The notes beneath the pieces are model-generated. The model worked only from the letters and a program-made list of their open reading frames with translations, had not been told where the DNA came from and did no database searches. The position numbers and the translations under genes are program-made. This document shows, piece after piece, positions 48,358 through 56,668 of a stretch of 64,000 nucleotides of DNA. Numbering within the stretch: the stretch's first letter is position 1; every line of letters begins with the position of its first letter. The stretch covers positions 62,001-126,000 of the forward strand of contig NZ_JAQSDO010000008.1 in the NCBI RefSeq assembly GCF_029945965.1. Direction: 5' to 3'. Origin of the DNA: Thermomonas sp. Lineage in GTDB: Bacteria; Pseudomonadota; Gammaproteobacteria; Xanthomonadales; Xanthomonadaceae.

Positions 48358-49020
48358 CTACTTGCCATCCAGCACAGCAGAACCCAACTGGCGGTCGTGC
48401 CAGCGCGACAGCAGCACTAGGGATGCAATCGCGCCGCACAGGCACAGGAACATGTCCCATTGGGTGTCCCACTGGTCACCCTGGGTAGCCAGGAACGCGT
48501 CCGCATCGGCGCCGTAGATCAGCGCACTCCACCATTCGATCAATTCGAAGAATGCCGAGAAACTCAGGCACGCGGCGATCACGAAATAACCAAGCCAGCC
48601 GCCGCGACGCAACGGAGTAAGGCGCAGGAACAATTCACGCGCCAGGATCGCCGGGACGAAGCCTTGCATCAGGTGCCCGACGCGATCCCAGGGATTGCGC
48701 TGGGTGCCCAGAAGATCCTGTAGCCAGAATCCGGCGGGTGTCTGTGCATAGGTGTAAGCGCCGCCATGGATCAGCACCAACGCATGCAACACCAGCAACC
48801 AGCACAGCAAGCGTGTCAGCGGGAAGCCCGACCAGCGCCACATGATTATCGCCAAGCCGACCATCACCCAGATCGTTTCCAGCAACCAGGTCAGGTGGTC
48901 GCGGGCGATGACCCCGGAAATCGCGAGCGCGACCAGCGTGATCGCGACCAGCAACCAGGCTTCGCCGCGGGCCGGTATTCGCGTGGGCGCTGTCGCTTGA
49001 ATATGCGAAGGTTTGTGCAT
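48358..49020 (-). CDS. DUF2238 (YjdF-like) membrane protein
   Basis: 220 residues with six or seven helices. The family block 'NPWDRVGHLMQGFVPAILARE' and 'FFELIEWWSALIYGADADAFLATQGDQWDTQWDMFLCLCG' are typical of DUF2238. Function unknown. ATG at 49020 has AGGA about eight bases before it; the ATG at 49029 would sit too close to that site. Convergent with the rhomboid gene. Confidence 0.87.
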   Translation of the reverse strand: MHKPSHIQATAPTRIPARGEAWLLVAITLVALAISGVIARDHLTWLLETIWVMVGLAIIMWRWSGFPLTRLLCWLLVLHALVLIHGGAYTYAQTPAGFWLQDLLGTQRNPWDRVGHLMQGFVPAILARELFLRLTPLRRGGWLGYFVIAACLSFSAFFELIEWWSALIYGADADAFLATQGDQWDTQWDMFLCLCGAIASLVLLSRWHDRQLGSAVLDGK

Positions 49021-49124
49021 GGATCGCATCCTAGCTTTTTGACCAACGATAGGTTTGAACGGCGGGCGGTTTGGCCGGTGTTCGGTTGGCGGCGACTAAG
49101 CTGCACGTTCCGTTTGAATGATCG

Positions 49125-50171
49125 ATGCCAATGCGCTTGTTCGCCGTTACCCGTCCTGCCTGCCTGCTGGCCGCCTGCCTGCTGGCCGCCTGTGCCAGCG
49201 CGCCCGACGTACGTGCGCCAGCGGCCGTGGTGCCAAGCACGCCACCGGTCAAGGTCGAACCGGTCAAGATCGGCATCGCGCTTGGCGGCGGCGCGGCCAA
49301 GGGTTTTGCCCATATCGGCGTGATCAAGATGCTCGAAGCCAACGGCATCCAGCCGATGGTGGTGTCGGGCACCAGCGCCGGCAGCGTGGTCGGCGCGCTG
49401 TATGCAAGCGGCATGGATGCATTCGCGATGCAGGAAAACGCGTTTGCGCTGGACGAATCGAAGATCCGTGACGTCAGCCTGTTTTCCGGCGGCGTGGTGA
49501 AGGGCCAGAAGCTGCAGGACTACGTCAACCAACTGGTCGGCGGTCGCCCGATCGAGAAACTGCGCAAGCCCTTTGCCGCGGTCGCGACCCAACTCGAGAC
49601 CGGCGAGCGCACCGTATTCGTGCGCGGCAATACCGGCCAGGCGGTACGTGCGTCCAGTTCGATCCCTGGCGTGTTCGAGGCCGTTGAAATCGGCAAGGCG
49701 CATTACGTCGATGGCGGCGTGACCAGTCCGGTGCCGGTCGATGCTGCGCGTCAGCTTGGAGCCGAGTTCGTGATCGCGGTCGATATCTCCAGCAAGGCCA
49801 ATGGCATCGCGTCGTCAACCAGCATGCTCGGCAACATCAACCAGAGCATCCGGATCATGGGCCAGAAACTCGGTGCGTTGGAATTGCAGCGCGCGGACAT
49901 CGTGATCCGGCCGAAGGTGAATGACATTGGCCCGGTCGATTTCGAACTGAAGAACCGCGCTATTCTCGAAGGCGAACGCGCGGCGCTGGCCGCGTTGCCG
50001 CAGATCAAGGCGAAGCTGGCGCAATTGCAGGCGCAGCGGGTTGCAAAAGCGCGGCAAGAAGCCGATGCCGAAGTTGCGCGCAAGGCCGAAACCGAACGCG
50101 TTGCGCGCTGCGCCAAGCAGCAGGGCTGGCTGGATATCCTGACCCGCGACCCGGATTGCCGCCAGAACTGA
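49125..50171 (+). CDS. patatin-like phospholipase, RssA-type, lipoprotein
   Basis: 348 residues. Lipoprotein signal peptide with two successive LLAAC boxes (Cys18 and Cys23), produced by a 15-bp tandem duplication. Domain: 'IGIALGGGAAKGFAHIGVIKML', nucleophile in 'VSGTSAGSVVGALYAS', Asp in 'YVDGGVTSPVPVDAA'. A helical Ala/Arg/Glu-rich tail ('AQRVAKARQEADAEVARKAE') follows. Probable phospholipase or lysophospholipase at the envelope. ATG at 49125; a second ATG two codons on is equally likely. Confidence 0.88.
   Translation: MPMRLFAVTRPACLLAACLLAACASAPDVRAPAAVVPSTPPVKVEPVKIGIALGGGAAKGFAHIGVIKMLEANGIQPMVVSGTSAGSVVGALYASGMDAFAMQENAFALDESKIRDVSLFSGGVVKGQKLQDYVNQLVGGRPIEKLRKPFAAVATQLETGERTVFVRGNTGQAVRASSSIPGVFEAVEIGKAHYVDGGVTSPVPVDAARQLGAEFVIAVDISSKANGIASSTSMLGNINQSIRIMGQKLGALELQRADIVIRPKVNDIGPVDFELKNRAILEGERAALAALPQIKAKLAQLQAQRVAKARQEADAEVARKAETERVARCAKQQGWLDILTRDPDCRQN
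49161..49190 (+). repeat. 15-bp tandem duplication in signal peptide
   Basis: Two exact copies of TGCCTGCTGGCCGCC (49161-49175, 49176-49190), in frame, encoding CLLAA twice and then Cys. This creates two overlapping lipoboxes in the patatin lipoprotein. Confidence 0.9.
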
Positions 50172-50600
50172 CTAACTTCGCGGGCCTACTGCGCCCACGC
50201 CATATACATACACCAGCTTGCCGCCCAGCCAGCCCGTGGTGCAAAGAGCGATGAAACCCAATCCGCTCAGGGCCAGGGCGAGACCGTTGGGAGGCGCGGG
50301 CTGCATCCCGTCCATGCGCAGCAACAGACTGAAGGCGTACAGGCTCCATGCCGTCAATGCCACGCCCATGTGTCGGTAGGCGTCTGCCGTCGCCGGATGT
50401 TCCGGCGACAGCTTCAGGAAATCCAGCAAGCCTGCTCCTGCGGCGGCAAGCCCCGCGGCGCAACCAACGACCAGCATTCCCACCGACCACTGCCAAAACG
50501 GCCAGCGGGTTGACCATTGGCCGACGATGTCGGCTAGCGTAGCCAGCGACCAGCACGCGATCGGGAAATGCACCAGCGCCGGATGCAGTGGATGCTTCAT
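50172..50600 (-). CDS. DUF2231 membrane protein
   Basis: 142 residues, four helices, beginning 'MKHPLHPALVHFPIACWSLATLADIV', the typical DUF2231 N terminus with a conserved HP..H motif that may bind metal or heme. Function unknown. Its start overlaps the preceding small membrane gene by 4 bp, so it ends an operon led by the ECF sigma gene. It abuts the convergent patatin stop with no gap. Confidence 0.87.
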   Translation of the reverse strand: MKHPLHPALVHFPIACWSLATLADIVGQWSTRWPFWQWSVGMLVVGCAAGLAAAGAGLLDFLKLSPEHPATADAYRHMGVALTAWSLYAFSLLLRMDGMQPAPPNGLALALSGLGFIALCTTGWLGGKLVYVYGVGAVGPRS

Positions 50601-50938
50601 TGCATCAGCACGGCACTGAGCAGGGTCAGCACGCCGGTGACCGCCAAGCCGGCATGCACGAATACGACCTTCTTAACCGCCAGCTTGCTTTGCAAATGCA
50701 GCGACGCGAGATAGAACCCGCCCAGCGCCGCCACCACCAGCACCCCCAGCGCAACGGTGGCAATAGTGCCTGCGCCCTGCAGCACCGCCAGCAACAGCAG
50801 GATCAATCCGCTGGCTCCCAACAGCGCATGCAGCAACGAGACCACCCACGGGGTGAACTTGCCGCGCAACACAAACGACGCCAGAACCAAGCCACCAAGC
50901 GCGCCGATGAAAAATACCAGTAGTGCGTACGTCAACAT
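50597..50938 (-). CDS. small four-helix membrane protein
   Basis: 113 residues, four hydrophobic segments with 'LTYALLVFFIGALGGLVLASFVLRGKFTPWVVSLLHALLGASGLILLLLAVLQG'-type composition. Family not recognised. ATG at 50938 has GGAG seven bases upstream; an upstream open extension lacks one. It sits 46 bp after the ECF sigma gene and overlaps the DUF2231 gene by 4 bp. Confidence 0.78.
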   Translation of the reverse strand: MLTYALLVFFIGALGGLVLASFVLRGKFTPWVVSLLHALLGASGLILLLLAVLQGAGTIATVALGVLVVAALGGFYLASLHLQSKLAVKKVVFVHAGLAVTGVLTLLSAVLMQ

Positions 50939-50984
50939 GTGAGTCTCCAGATCAAGGTTGTAGGGGACGTGCGGCGGAAACGCT

Positions 50985-51698
50985 TCAGGAGGGTGCCGGC
51001 CCTGCATCGCGCTCGATGCGTGCCATGACGTTGTCGGTCATGCGCGCACAACGCGGCCCGAGGAATGGAAAAGCGTCGGTCAGTGCGGTCGATACGTTTT
51101 CGTGCAATGCCTTGCGCAACAGCCGGCGCGCACGATGCAAGCGGGTCTTCACGGTTTCAGGAAGCAGGTCCAGCGAGGTCGCGGTCTCTTCAACCGAACA
51201 ACCCTCGATTTCGCGCAGCACGAAGACGATGCGGAATGCCTCCGGCAACCCGTCGACGGCGCACTCGAGCATGTGGCGAAGTTGCTCGCGCGCGGCGGCG
51301 GCGGCGGGATCTTCGCCACCAAAGCGATTCGGGAACATCACCACCCGGCCGGACGCCTGCACCAAGGCATCGACATGTTCGATCTCCACCGTCTGCCGCC
51401 TCCGACGCAAGCGCCCATATGCTTCGTTGAGCGCGATGCGGGTCAGCCAGGTAGTGATCGAGGCATCGCCGCGGAAGCCGCCGATCTTTTCGTAGGCACG
51501 CACATAAGCTTCCTGCACCACGTCCTCGGCTTCCGCATCGTCATCCACCACGCCGCGAACGACGCGGTACAGGCGCTGGTTGCAGCGCTGAATGATCTGC
51601 CGGAACGCACCGCGATCGCCGCTCTGGACCCGCGCGACCAGCGCGCTATCTTCCATTGCGGCGTAATCGGGTGCGGTGTTCATGGGCGTTGTGTTCAT
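50985..51698 (-). CDS. ECF-type RNA polymerase sigma factor
   Basis: 237 residues. Region 2 at about 20-90 with 'AEDVVQEAYVRAYEKIGGFRGDASITTWLTRIALNEAY', and region 4 at about 150-205 with 'LPEAFRIVFVLREIEGCSVEETATSLDLLPETVKTRLHRARRLLRKAL'. A linker of about 50 residues and a C-terminal extension (about 210-237) are longer than in minimal ECFs. No anti-sigma gene with a zinc-binding cytoplasmic domain follows; instead there are two small membrane proteins. ATG at 51698 is preceded by AGGA. Confidence 0.9.
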   Translation of the reverse strand: MNTTPMNTAPDYAAMEDSALVARVQSGDRGAFRQIIQRCNQRLYRVVRGVVDDDAEAEDVVQEAYVRAYEKIGGFRGDASITTWLTRIALNEAYGRLRRRRQTVEIEHVDALVQASGRVVMFPNRFGGEDPAAAAAREQLRHMLECAVDGLPEAFRIVFVLREIEGCSVEETATSLDLLPETVKTRLHRARRLLRKALHENVSTALTDAFPFLGPRCARMTDNVMARIERDAGPAPS

Positions 51699-51717
51699 GG
51701 CGTCCTGCTTGTTTCGA

Positions 51718-52341
51718 TTAGGCCGACAGTGCCGCGAGGATTTCTTGCCGATAGGGTTCGGTCGCGCATTCCCCGAGCAATGAGCGCGTCATCATTGTGG
51801 TGCCATGGATGGATACGCCACGGGTCGTCATGCAGCCGTGACTGGCACGGATCACCACCGCCACTCCGCGCGGCTGCAGTTCGCGCTGCAAGGTTGCAGC
51901 GATTTCGACAGTCAACCGTTCCTGTATCTGCAAGCGGCGCGCATACGCATCGACCAGCCGTGCGAGCTTGGAAATTCCGACCACACGATCGCTGGGCAAA
52001 TAGGCCACGTGGGCAACGCCTTCGATCGCCGCCATGTGGTGTTCGCAGACCGAACGCACCGGGATGTCACGCAACAGGACGATGTCGTCGTAGCCCTCGC
52101 GCTCGAACCGGCGCCCAAGGATGCACGCGGGATCACGTGCATAACCGGCGAACCACTCTTCGTATGCACGCACTACCCGCGCTGGCGTGTCGCGCAGGCC
52201 TTCCCGCGTGGGTGAATCGCCAGCCCAGCGAATCAGGGTCCTGACCGCCGCTTCCGCCTGTTCGCGGCTGGGCCGTGGGTCGTCGTCACCGGGATCGGGC
52301 ATGGCCAGCGATACGATAGATTGTGGATGGGTTTCAAGCAT
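51718..52341 (-). CDS. second GTP cyclohydrolase I paralogue
   Basis: 207 residues, clearly GTP cyclohydrolase I but diverged from folE at 35238-35831. Zinc ligands are kept: '[14 protein letters not shown]' and '[11 protein letters not shown]'. Compared with folE the N terminus is longer and acidic ('[12 protein letters not shown]'). It may supply pterin for phenylalanine hydroxylase (phhA, 54095-54994), as tetrahydropterin-using enzymes need it, or be a stress copy under the nearby ECF sigma. It lies 20 bp before the sigma gene and is probably co-transcribed with it. ATG at 52341 has a GGAA-type site. Confidence 0.87.
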   Translation of the reverse strand: MLETHPQSIVSLAMPDPGDDDPRPSREQAEAAVRTLIRWAGDSPTREGLRDTPARVVRAYEEWFAGYARDPACILGRRFEREGYDDIVLLRDIPVRSVCEHHMAAIEGVAHVAYLPSDRVVGISKLARLVDAYARRLQIQERLTVEIAATLQRELQPRGVAVVIRASHGCMTTRGVSIHGTTMMTRSLLGECATEPYRQEILAALSA

Positions 52342-52387
52342 GGCGGGTTCCGTTCTTGCGATCTCATATCAGCAGATGCAGCAGTGC

Positions 52388-52498
52388 ATGAAAGGTTCCC
52401 GCCCTTTCGATGACTTGCTTGACGAGCGCTCACGGGAACCTGTTCGCACCAGCCGCATCCAATACTTCATGGACACGATGCGTGAAGCGCAACATTAG
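52388..52498 (+). CDS. candidate small ORF before the Rieske reductase gene
   Basis: 36 codons giving a charged peptide starting MKGSRPFDDLLDERSREPV and ending 'QYFMDTMREAQH', stop TAG. The stop is fused to the next gene's ribosome site (TAGGAGG), as in leader peptides or coupled genes. An ATG four codons upstream is also in frame. No strong ribosome site of its own; codon use is less GC-rich at third positions than in neighbouring genes. It may be real or chance. Confidence 0.3.
   Translation: MKGSRPFDDLLDERSREPVRTSRIQYFMDTMREAQH
52393..52441. repeat. 9-bp inverted repeat in folE2/Rieske intergenic region
   Basis: AGGTTCCCG (52393-52401) and CGGGAACCT (52433-52441) are perfect inverse complements 31 bases apart. 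The spacing suits a looping or dimeric operator between the divergent second folE and Rieske reductase genes, though it also overlaps the candidate small ORF. Confidence 0.4.
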
Positions 52499-52506
52499 GA
52501 GGCAGC

Positions 52507-54027
52507 ATGAGTCAGCCAACCGCCATTTCTGGTCCCGACTTCGGCCAGGGCATTCCGTTATCGAACATTCCCGATGAAGGCGTCCTCGCGGGCCACGTCA
52601 ATGACACGCCGGTGCTGCTGGCGCGCGTAGCTGGCGAGCTGCATGCCGTGTCCGCCACCTGCACGCACTACGGCGCGCCACTTGCCGAAGGCTTGCGGGT
52701 AGGCGATGAAATCCGCTGCCCCTGGCATCACGCCTGTTTCAGCCTGCGCACGGGTGAGGCATTGCACGCACCCGCTTTCGCGGCGCTGGCAACCTGGCGG
52801 GTGGAAACTGTCGGCGCGCAGGTATTCGTACATCCCGCTTCCACCGAGACGCCTGCAATAGTGCGCGACGCCTCGCAGCCATGCCCGCATCATCCCGGGC
52901 GCATCGTGCTGGTGGGCGGCGGCGCGACCGCTTTTGCCGCCGCTGAACGACTCCGCAGCCGTGGTTTTGCTGGCAGCTTGAGCATGCTCAGCGCAGATAG
53001 CGATCCACCCTGCGACCGTCCGAACCTGTCGAAGGATTATCTCGCCGGGACTGCGTCGGAAGACTGGATTCCGTTGCAGTCGGCGGATTTCTATACCGAA
53101 CATGCCATCGACCTGCGCGTGGGTTGCGAGGTAACCGCGATTGACCTTGCTGCGCATAGCGTGACCACACAAGACGGCAACGTTTTCGAATACGACGCAC
53201 TCCTGCTCGCCCAGGGCGCCGAGCCAATCCGGCTCCACTTGCCCGGCTTCGATCACCCCAACGTCCATATCCTGCGCTCGCTCGCCGATGCCCGTGCACT
53301 GATCGCAGGCGTTGCCGAGGCCGCTTCGGTCGCGGTGATTGGTGCCGGCTTCATCGGCCTGGAGGCCGCTTCCGCGCTGCGGACGCGCGGGCTGGAGGTG
53401 CATGTGATCGCGCCGGAAGCACTGCCGCTGGACAAGCTGCTGGGCGAAGCACTCGCCAGCCATGTGGTGGGACTGCATCGCGCGCAGGGCGTGGTCTTCC
53501 ATCCCGGCTGCCAGGCCAGCGCGTTCGAGAACGGTGAACTGCTGCTTTCCGATGGCCAGCGACTGGCAGTCGACGCGGTGCTGGTCGGCGTCGGCGTGAA
53601 ACCGCGCATGGCACTTGCCGAAGCCGCGGGTCTTACCGTGGATAACGGGATCGTCGTTGACGACTGCCTGCGCGCATCCGCACCCGGCGTCTTCGCTGCC
53701 GGCGACGTCGCCCGCTACCCACATGCAGATGGCTCGGCGCGCGTTGAACATTGGGTGCACGCCGAGCGCCAGGGGCAGGTTGCCGCGGACAACATGCTCG
53801 GAGCGGCGCAGGCCTACACCGCTCCGCCATTCTTCTGGACCCACCACTTCGGCACGGACGTGCGCTACGTGGGCCACGGTCGCGGCTGGACCTCAGTGGA
53901 GGTTGATGGCTCGCCTGCCGACGGCGACTGCCTGGTGCGGTATTTCCGCGACGGAACCTTGGTTGCTGCCGCTTCGATCGGGCGCGATCAGGCACTGCTG
54001 GAAATCGAGGAGGCGATGTCCCGTTAA
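52507..54027 (+). CDS. Rieske-FAD oxidoreductase (AIF-like)
   Basis: 506 residues. An N-terminal Rieske [2Fe-2S] domain (about 15-110) with ligands Cys52, His54, Cys71 and His74 ('CTHYG...CPWHH'), then a pyridine nucleotide-disulfide-type reductase: FAD site 'RIVLVGGGATAFAAAERLR', NAD site 'SVAVIGAGFIGLEAASALR', and 'GVFAAGDVARYPH'. This fusion matches AIFL-type ferredoxin/rubredoxin reductases, with the Rieske and reductase in one chain. Partner and physiological electron acceptor unknown. A very strong TAGGAGG site precedes the ATG. Divergent from the second folE and 67 bp upstream of phhA. Confidence 0.9.
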   Translation: MSQPTAISGPDFGQGIPLSNIPDEGVLAGHVNDTPVLLARVAGELHAVSATCTHYGAPLAEGLRVGDEIRCPWHHACFSLRTGEALHAPAFAALATWRVETVGAQVFVHPASTETPAIVRDASQPCPHHPGRIVLVGGGATAFAAAERLRSRGFAGSLSMLSADSDPPCDRPNLSKDYLAGTASEDWIPLQSADFYTEHAIDLRVGCEVTAIDLAAHSVTTQDGNVFEYDALLLAQGAEPIRLHLPGFDHPNVHILRSLADARALIAGVAEAASVAVIGAGFIGLEAASALRTRGLEVHVIAPEALPLDKLLGEALASHVVGLHRAQGVVFHPGCQASAFENGELLLSDGQRLAVDAVLVGVGVKPRMALAEAAGLTVDNGIVVDDCLRASAPGVFAAGDVARYPHADGSARVEHWVHAERQGQVAADNMLGAAQAYTAPPFFWTHHFGTDVRYVGHGRGWTSVEVDGSPADGDCLVRYFRDGTLVAAASIGRDQALLEIEEAMSR

Positions 54028-54094
54028 ACCGGCCCCGCCGCGGATTTGCCCCAGATCAAGGTTGCGGCTCGAGCGGTGGCGTTAAGATCAAGCC

Positions 54095-54994
54095 ATGAAC
54101 ACTATTCCCTCCGAGCCGCGCCGCGTCGAAAACCTCACCACCGACAAGGGCAAGGTGCCGGTCTACGCGACCGGCATCGTCGAGCAGCCTTGGGACGACT
54201 ACAGTGCGGTAGACCACGATGTCTGGCGGCAGCTGTACGAACGCCAGCGCGAGGTGCTCATCGGTCGCGCCTGCGACGAGTTCCTGCAGGCGCAGGATGC
54301 AATGGGGATGACTCCGAACCAGATCCCCAAGTTCAGTGAGTTGAATGAGGTGCTATCTGCAGCCACTGGCTGGACCCTGATGGGGGTCGAAGGCCTGCTG
54401 CCGGAACTGGATTTCTTCGACCACCTGGCCAACCGCCGCTTTCCGGTGACCTGGTGGATCCGGCGCCCGGACCAGGTCGACTACATCGAAGAACCCGATC
54501 TGTTCCACGACCTGTTCGGCCATGTGCCGCTGCTGATGAACCCGCTGTTCTCCGACTACATGCAGGCCTATGGCCGCGGAGGGGTGAAGGCACACGGAAT
54601 CGGCGCGGATGCGCTGCAGAACCTGACCCGGCTGTACTGGTACACGGTCGAATTCGGCCTGATCCAACAGGCTGACGGCCTGCGCATCTACGGCAGCGGG
54701 ATTGTCAGTTCAAAAGGCGAATCGATCCACAGCCTGGAATCGGCGGCGCCCAACCGGATCGGCTTCGACCTGGAGCGGATCATGCGCACCCGCTACCGAA
54801 TCGACAGCTATCAGAAGACCTATTTCGTAATCGACAGCTTCCAGCAGTTGATCGAGGCGACTTTCCCGGACTTCACCCCGATCTACACGCGACTTGCCAC
54901 GCAGGACTCGGTCCCCGCCGGCAACGTGCTGGGCAGCGATGCGGTATTCCAGCGCGGCAACGGCGATGGCTGGGCGATGGACGGCGATATTTGA
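54095..54994 (+). CDS. phhA: phenylalanine 4-monooxygenase
   Basis: 299 residues, the usual bacterial length. It hydroxylates phenylalanine to tyrosine with iron, oxygen and a tetrahydropterin. Iron ligands His138 and His143 in 'DLFHDLFGHVPLL' and Glu186 in 'WYTVEFGLI' are intact. No phhB (pterin carbinolamine dehydratase) is next to it; a second GTP cyclohydrolase I is 1.8 kb away. A TAAGAT box (54083-54088) only six bases before the ATG would give a leaderless mRNA if used. Confidence 0.96.
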   Translation: MNTIPSEPRRVENLTTDKGKVPVYATGIVEQPWDDYSAVDHDVWRQLYERQREVLIGRACDEFLQAQDAMGMTPNQIPKFSELNEVLSAATGWTLMGVEGLLPELDFFDHLANRRFPVTWWIRRPDQVDYIEEPDLFHDLFGHVPLLMNPLFSDYMQAYGRGGVKAHGIGADALQNLTRLYWYTVEFGLIQQADGLRIYGSGIVSSKGESIHSLESAAPNRIGFDLERIMRTRYRIDSYQKTYFVIDSFQQLIEATFPDFTPIYTRLATQDSVPAGNVLGSDAVFQRGNGDGWAMDGDI

Positions 54995-55030
54995 GGATCG
55001 CAGCGCCTCGGCAGTCGGTATCCTGACGGC

Positions 55031-56644
55031 ATGGCCGTGACCTCTTTCGATTTGCCGAACCCGCGCGCGCTATGGCGCTGGCTGCGGCAATGGCGGCAGA
55101 ACCAGCTGGTCGACAACACTGACCGCATCTCGGTGCTGGAGCATGTGGACGAAGCCGGCCACCTGGGGCCTCGCTACGCCTTCATGACCATGATGTCCTG
55201 CGGCATCGCCATGCTTGGCCTGCTGCAGAACTCCGCCGCGGTGATCATCGGCGCAATGCTGATCTCGCCGCTGATGGGGCCGATCATCGAGCTGGGCCTG
55301 GGCCTGGCCACCTTCGACCTGCGCAGCATCCGCGATGCGCTGAAGACGCTCTTCGTCGGCGTGCTGCTGTCCTTGCTGGTCGCTGCGGTAATCGTGCACT
55401 TCTCGCCGCTGCAGGACGCCACCCCGGAAATCCTGGCGCGCACCGAACCCACCTTCTTCGACTTGCTGATCGCGATCTTTTCCGGCCTTGCCGGCGCTTA
55501 CGCCACGGTCACGCGCAAGGGCGAAATGATTGTCGGCGTGGCCATCGCCACCGCACTGATGCCGCCATTGGCCGTGGCCGGCTACGGCATCGCGGTGCTG
55601 AACTGGAACATCGCCGGCGGCGCCGCCTTTCTGTTCATGACCAACCTGTTGGCGATCGGGCTGTCAGTGACCATTGTCGCCCGCTGGTACGGATTCGGCG
55701 GCACCGACTCACCGAAGCAGACGGCCTGGCAGGCGGGCTTGATCATCGGCAGCTTCGTGCTGTTGTCGATCCCACTGGGTTTGGCGCTCAAGCGCATCGC
55801 ACTCAAATCGCAGGTGGAGCTGGGCGTGCGTGTGGCCACCGACGCCGCGGCCCAGCGTGCGTCGGGCCGGGTCTCCGCGCTGCGGGTGGACATGACCAGC
55901 AACGGGGTGAACGTGGATACGGTGATGATGGTGCCGCACCACATCAATGGCCTTGAAGCCTCGCTGCAGGAGGCATTGACCACCCAACTCGGACGCCCGG
56001 TCAACGTGCAGGTGCGCGAAGTGCTGACCGCCGACGATGCCAGCTTCGCCCTGCAGCAAGGCACGCTGGCGGAACTGCGGCGCAGCGTGGCTGCCCTGCA
56101 GACCGCCGAAAGTGGACGCACCGCGACGCAGCAGGCCAATGACGCGCAGCTGGTTCGACTGCAGGCGGAATTGCTCGGTTACCTCGGGCGCTTGACGCCA
56201 AGCGCGGATGGCCGCCATTGGACCTTGCAGGTCACGCCCGGGTCACGCATGCCGCTGCAACTTGCCCAACGGATCGAACGTGAGGTCAATACCGGACTGG
56301 CCAGCGATGGTGGCGGCATTACCGTATTGCCGCCGCTGCAACCCCTGCCCGGCATCATGTTTGCCGATGACAGTGCCGAGCTTGATACCGATTCGGCGAG
56401 CACATTGGCGACGCTTGGTTGGGCGGTACAACGCTGGCACGGCGATGCGGTGCATGTAATCGGCGTGGGTGGTACCGAGGCGCTTGCACAAAAACGCGCC
56501 GACGCGGTCGCTGGCGCGCTGCGTGCCAGTGGGCTGCAGGCCAGCGTCAGCCTGGACGATGCGGCGGTCGTGCGTGCACGCGTACGCGAGGATGGTCCGC
56601 TTGCCGCGCGCACGGTGCGACTGGAAATCGGCGAAGCGCGCTAA
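55031..56644 (+). CDS. DUF389 membrane protein with OmpA-like C-terminal domain
   Basis: 537 residues. Residues about 45-250 are the DUF389 membrane domain, with 'LLQNSAAVIIGAMLISPLMGPI' and 'GEMIVGVAIATALMPPLAVAGYG'. A soluble region follows (about 260-440), then a C-terminal block (about 441-515, 'IMFADDSAELDTDSASTLATLGWAVQ', 'AEALAQKRADAVAGALRASGL' style) that resembles the OmpA peptidoglycan-binding fold: a beta-strand start, then helix with Gln-Lys-Arg-Ala-Asp-Ala-Val. The OmpA peptidoglycan Asp/Arg pair is only partly conserved. DUF389 function is unknown. Confidence 0.82.
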   Translation: MAVTSFDLPNPRALWRWLRQWRQNQLVDNTDRISVLEHVDEAGHLGPRYAFMTMMSCGIAMLGLLQNSAAVIIGAMLISPLMGPIIELGLGLATFDLRSIRDALKTLFVGVLLSLLVAAVIVHFSPLQDATPEILARTEPTFFDLLIAIFSGLAGAYATVTRKGEMIVGVAIATALMPPLAVAGYGIAVLNWNIAGGAAFLFMTNLLAIGLSVTIVARWYGFGGTDSPKQTAWQAGLIIGSFVLLSIPLGLALKRIALKSQVELGVRVATDAAAQRASGRVSALRVDMTSNGVNVDTVMMVPHHINGLEASLQEALTTQLGRPVNVQVREVLTADDASFALQQGTLAELRRSVAALQTAESGRTATQQANDAQLVRLQAELLGYLGRLTPSADGRHWTLQVTPGSRMPLQLAQRIEREVNTGLASDGGGITVLPPLQPLPGIMFADDSAELDTDSASTLATLGWAVQRWHGDAVHVIGVGGTEALAQKRADAVAGALRASGLQASVSLDDAAVVRARVREDGPLAARTVRLEIGEAR

Positions 56645-56668
56645 GCGCGTTTCGTCCCAACGCCGGTT

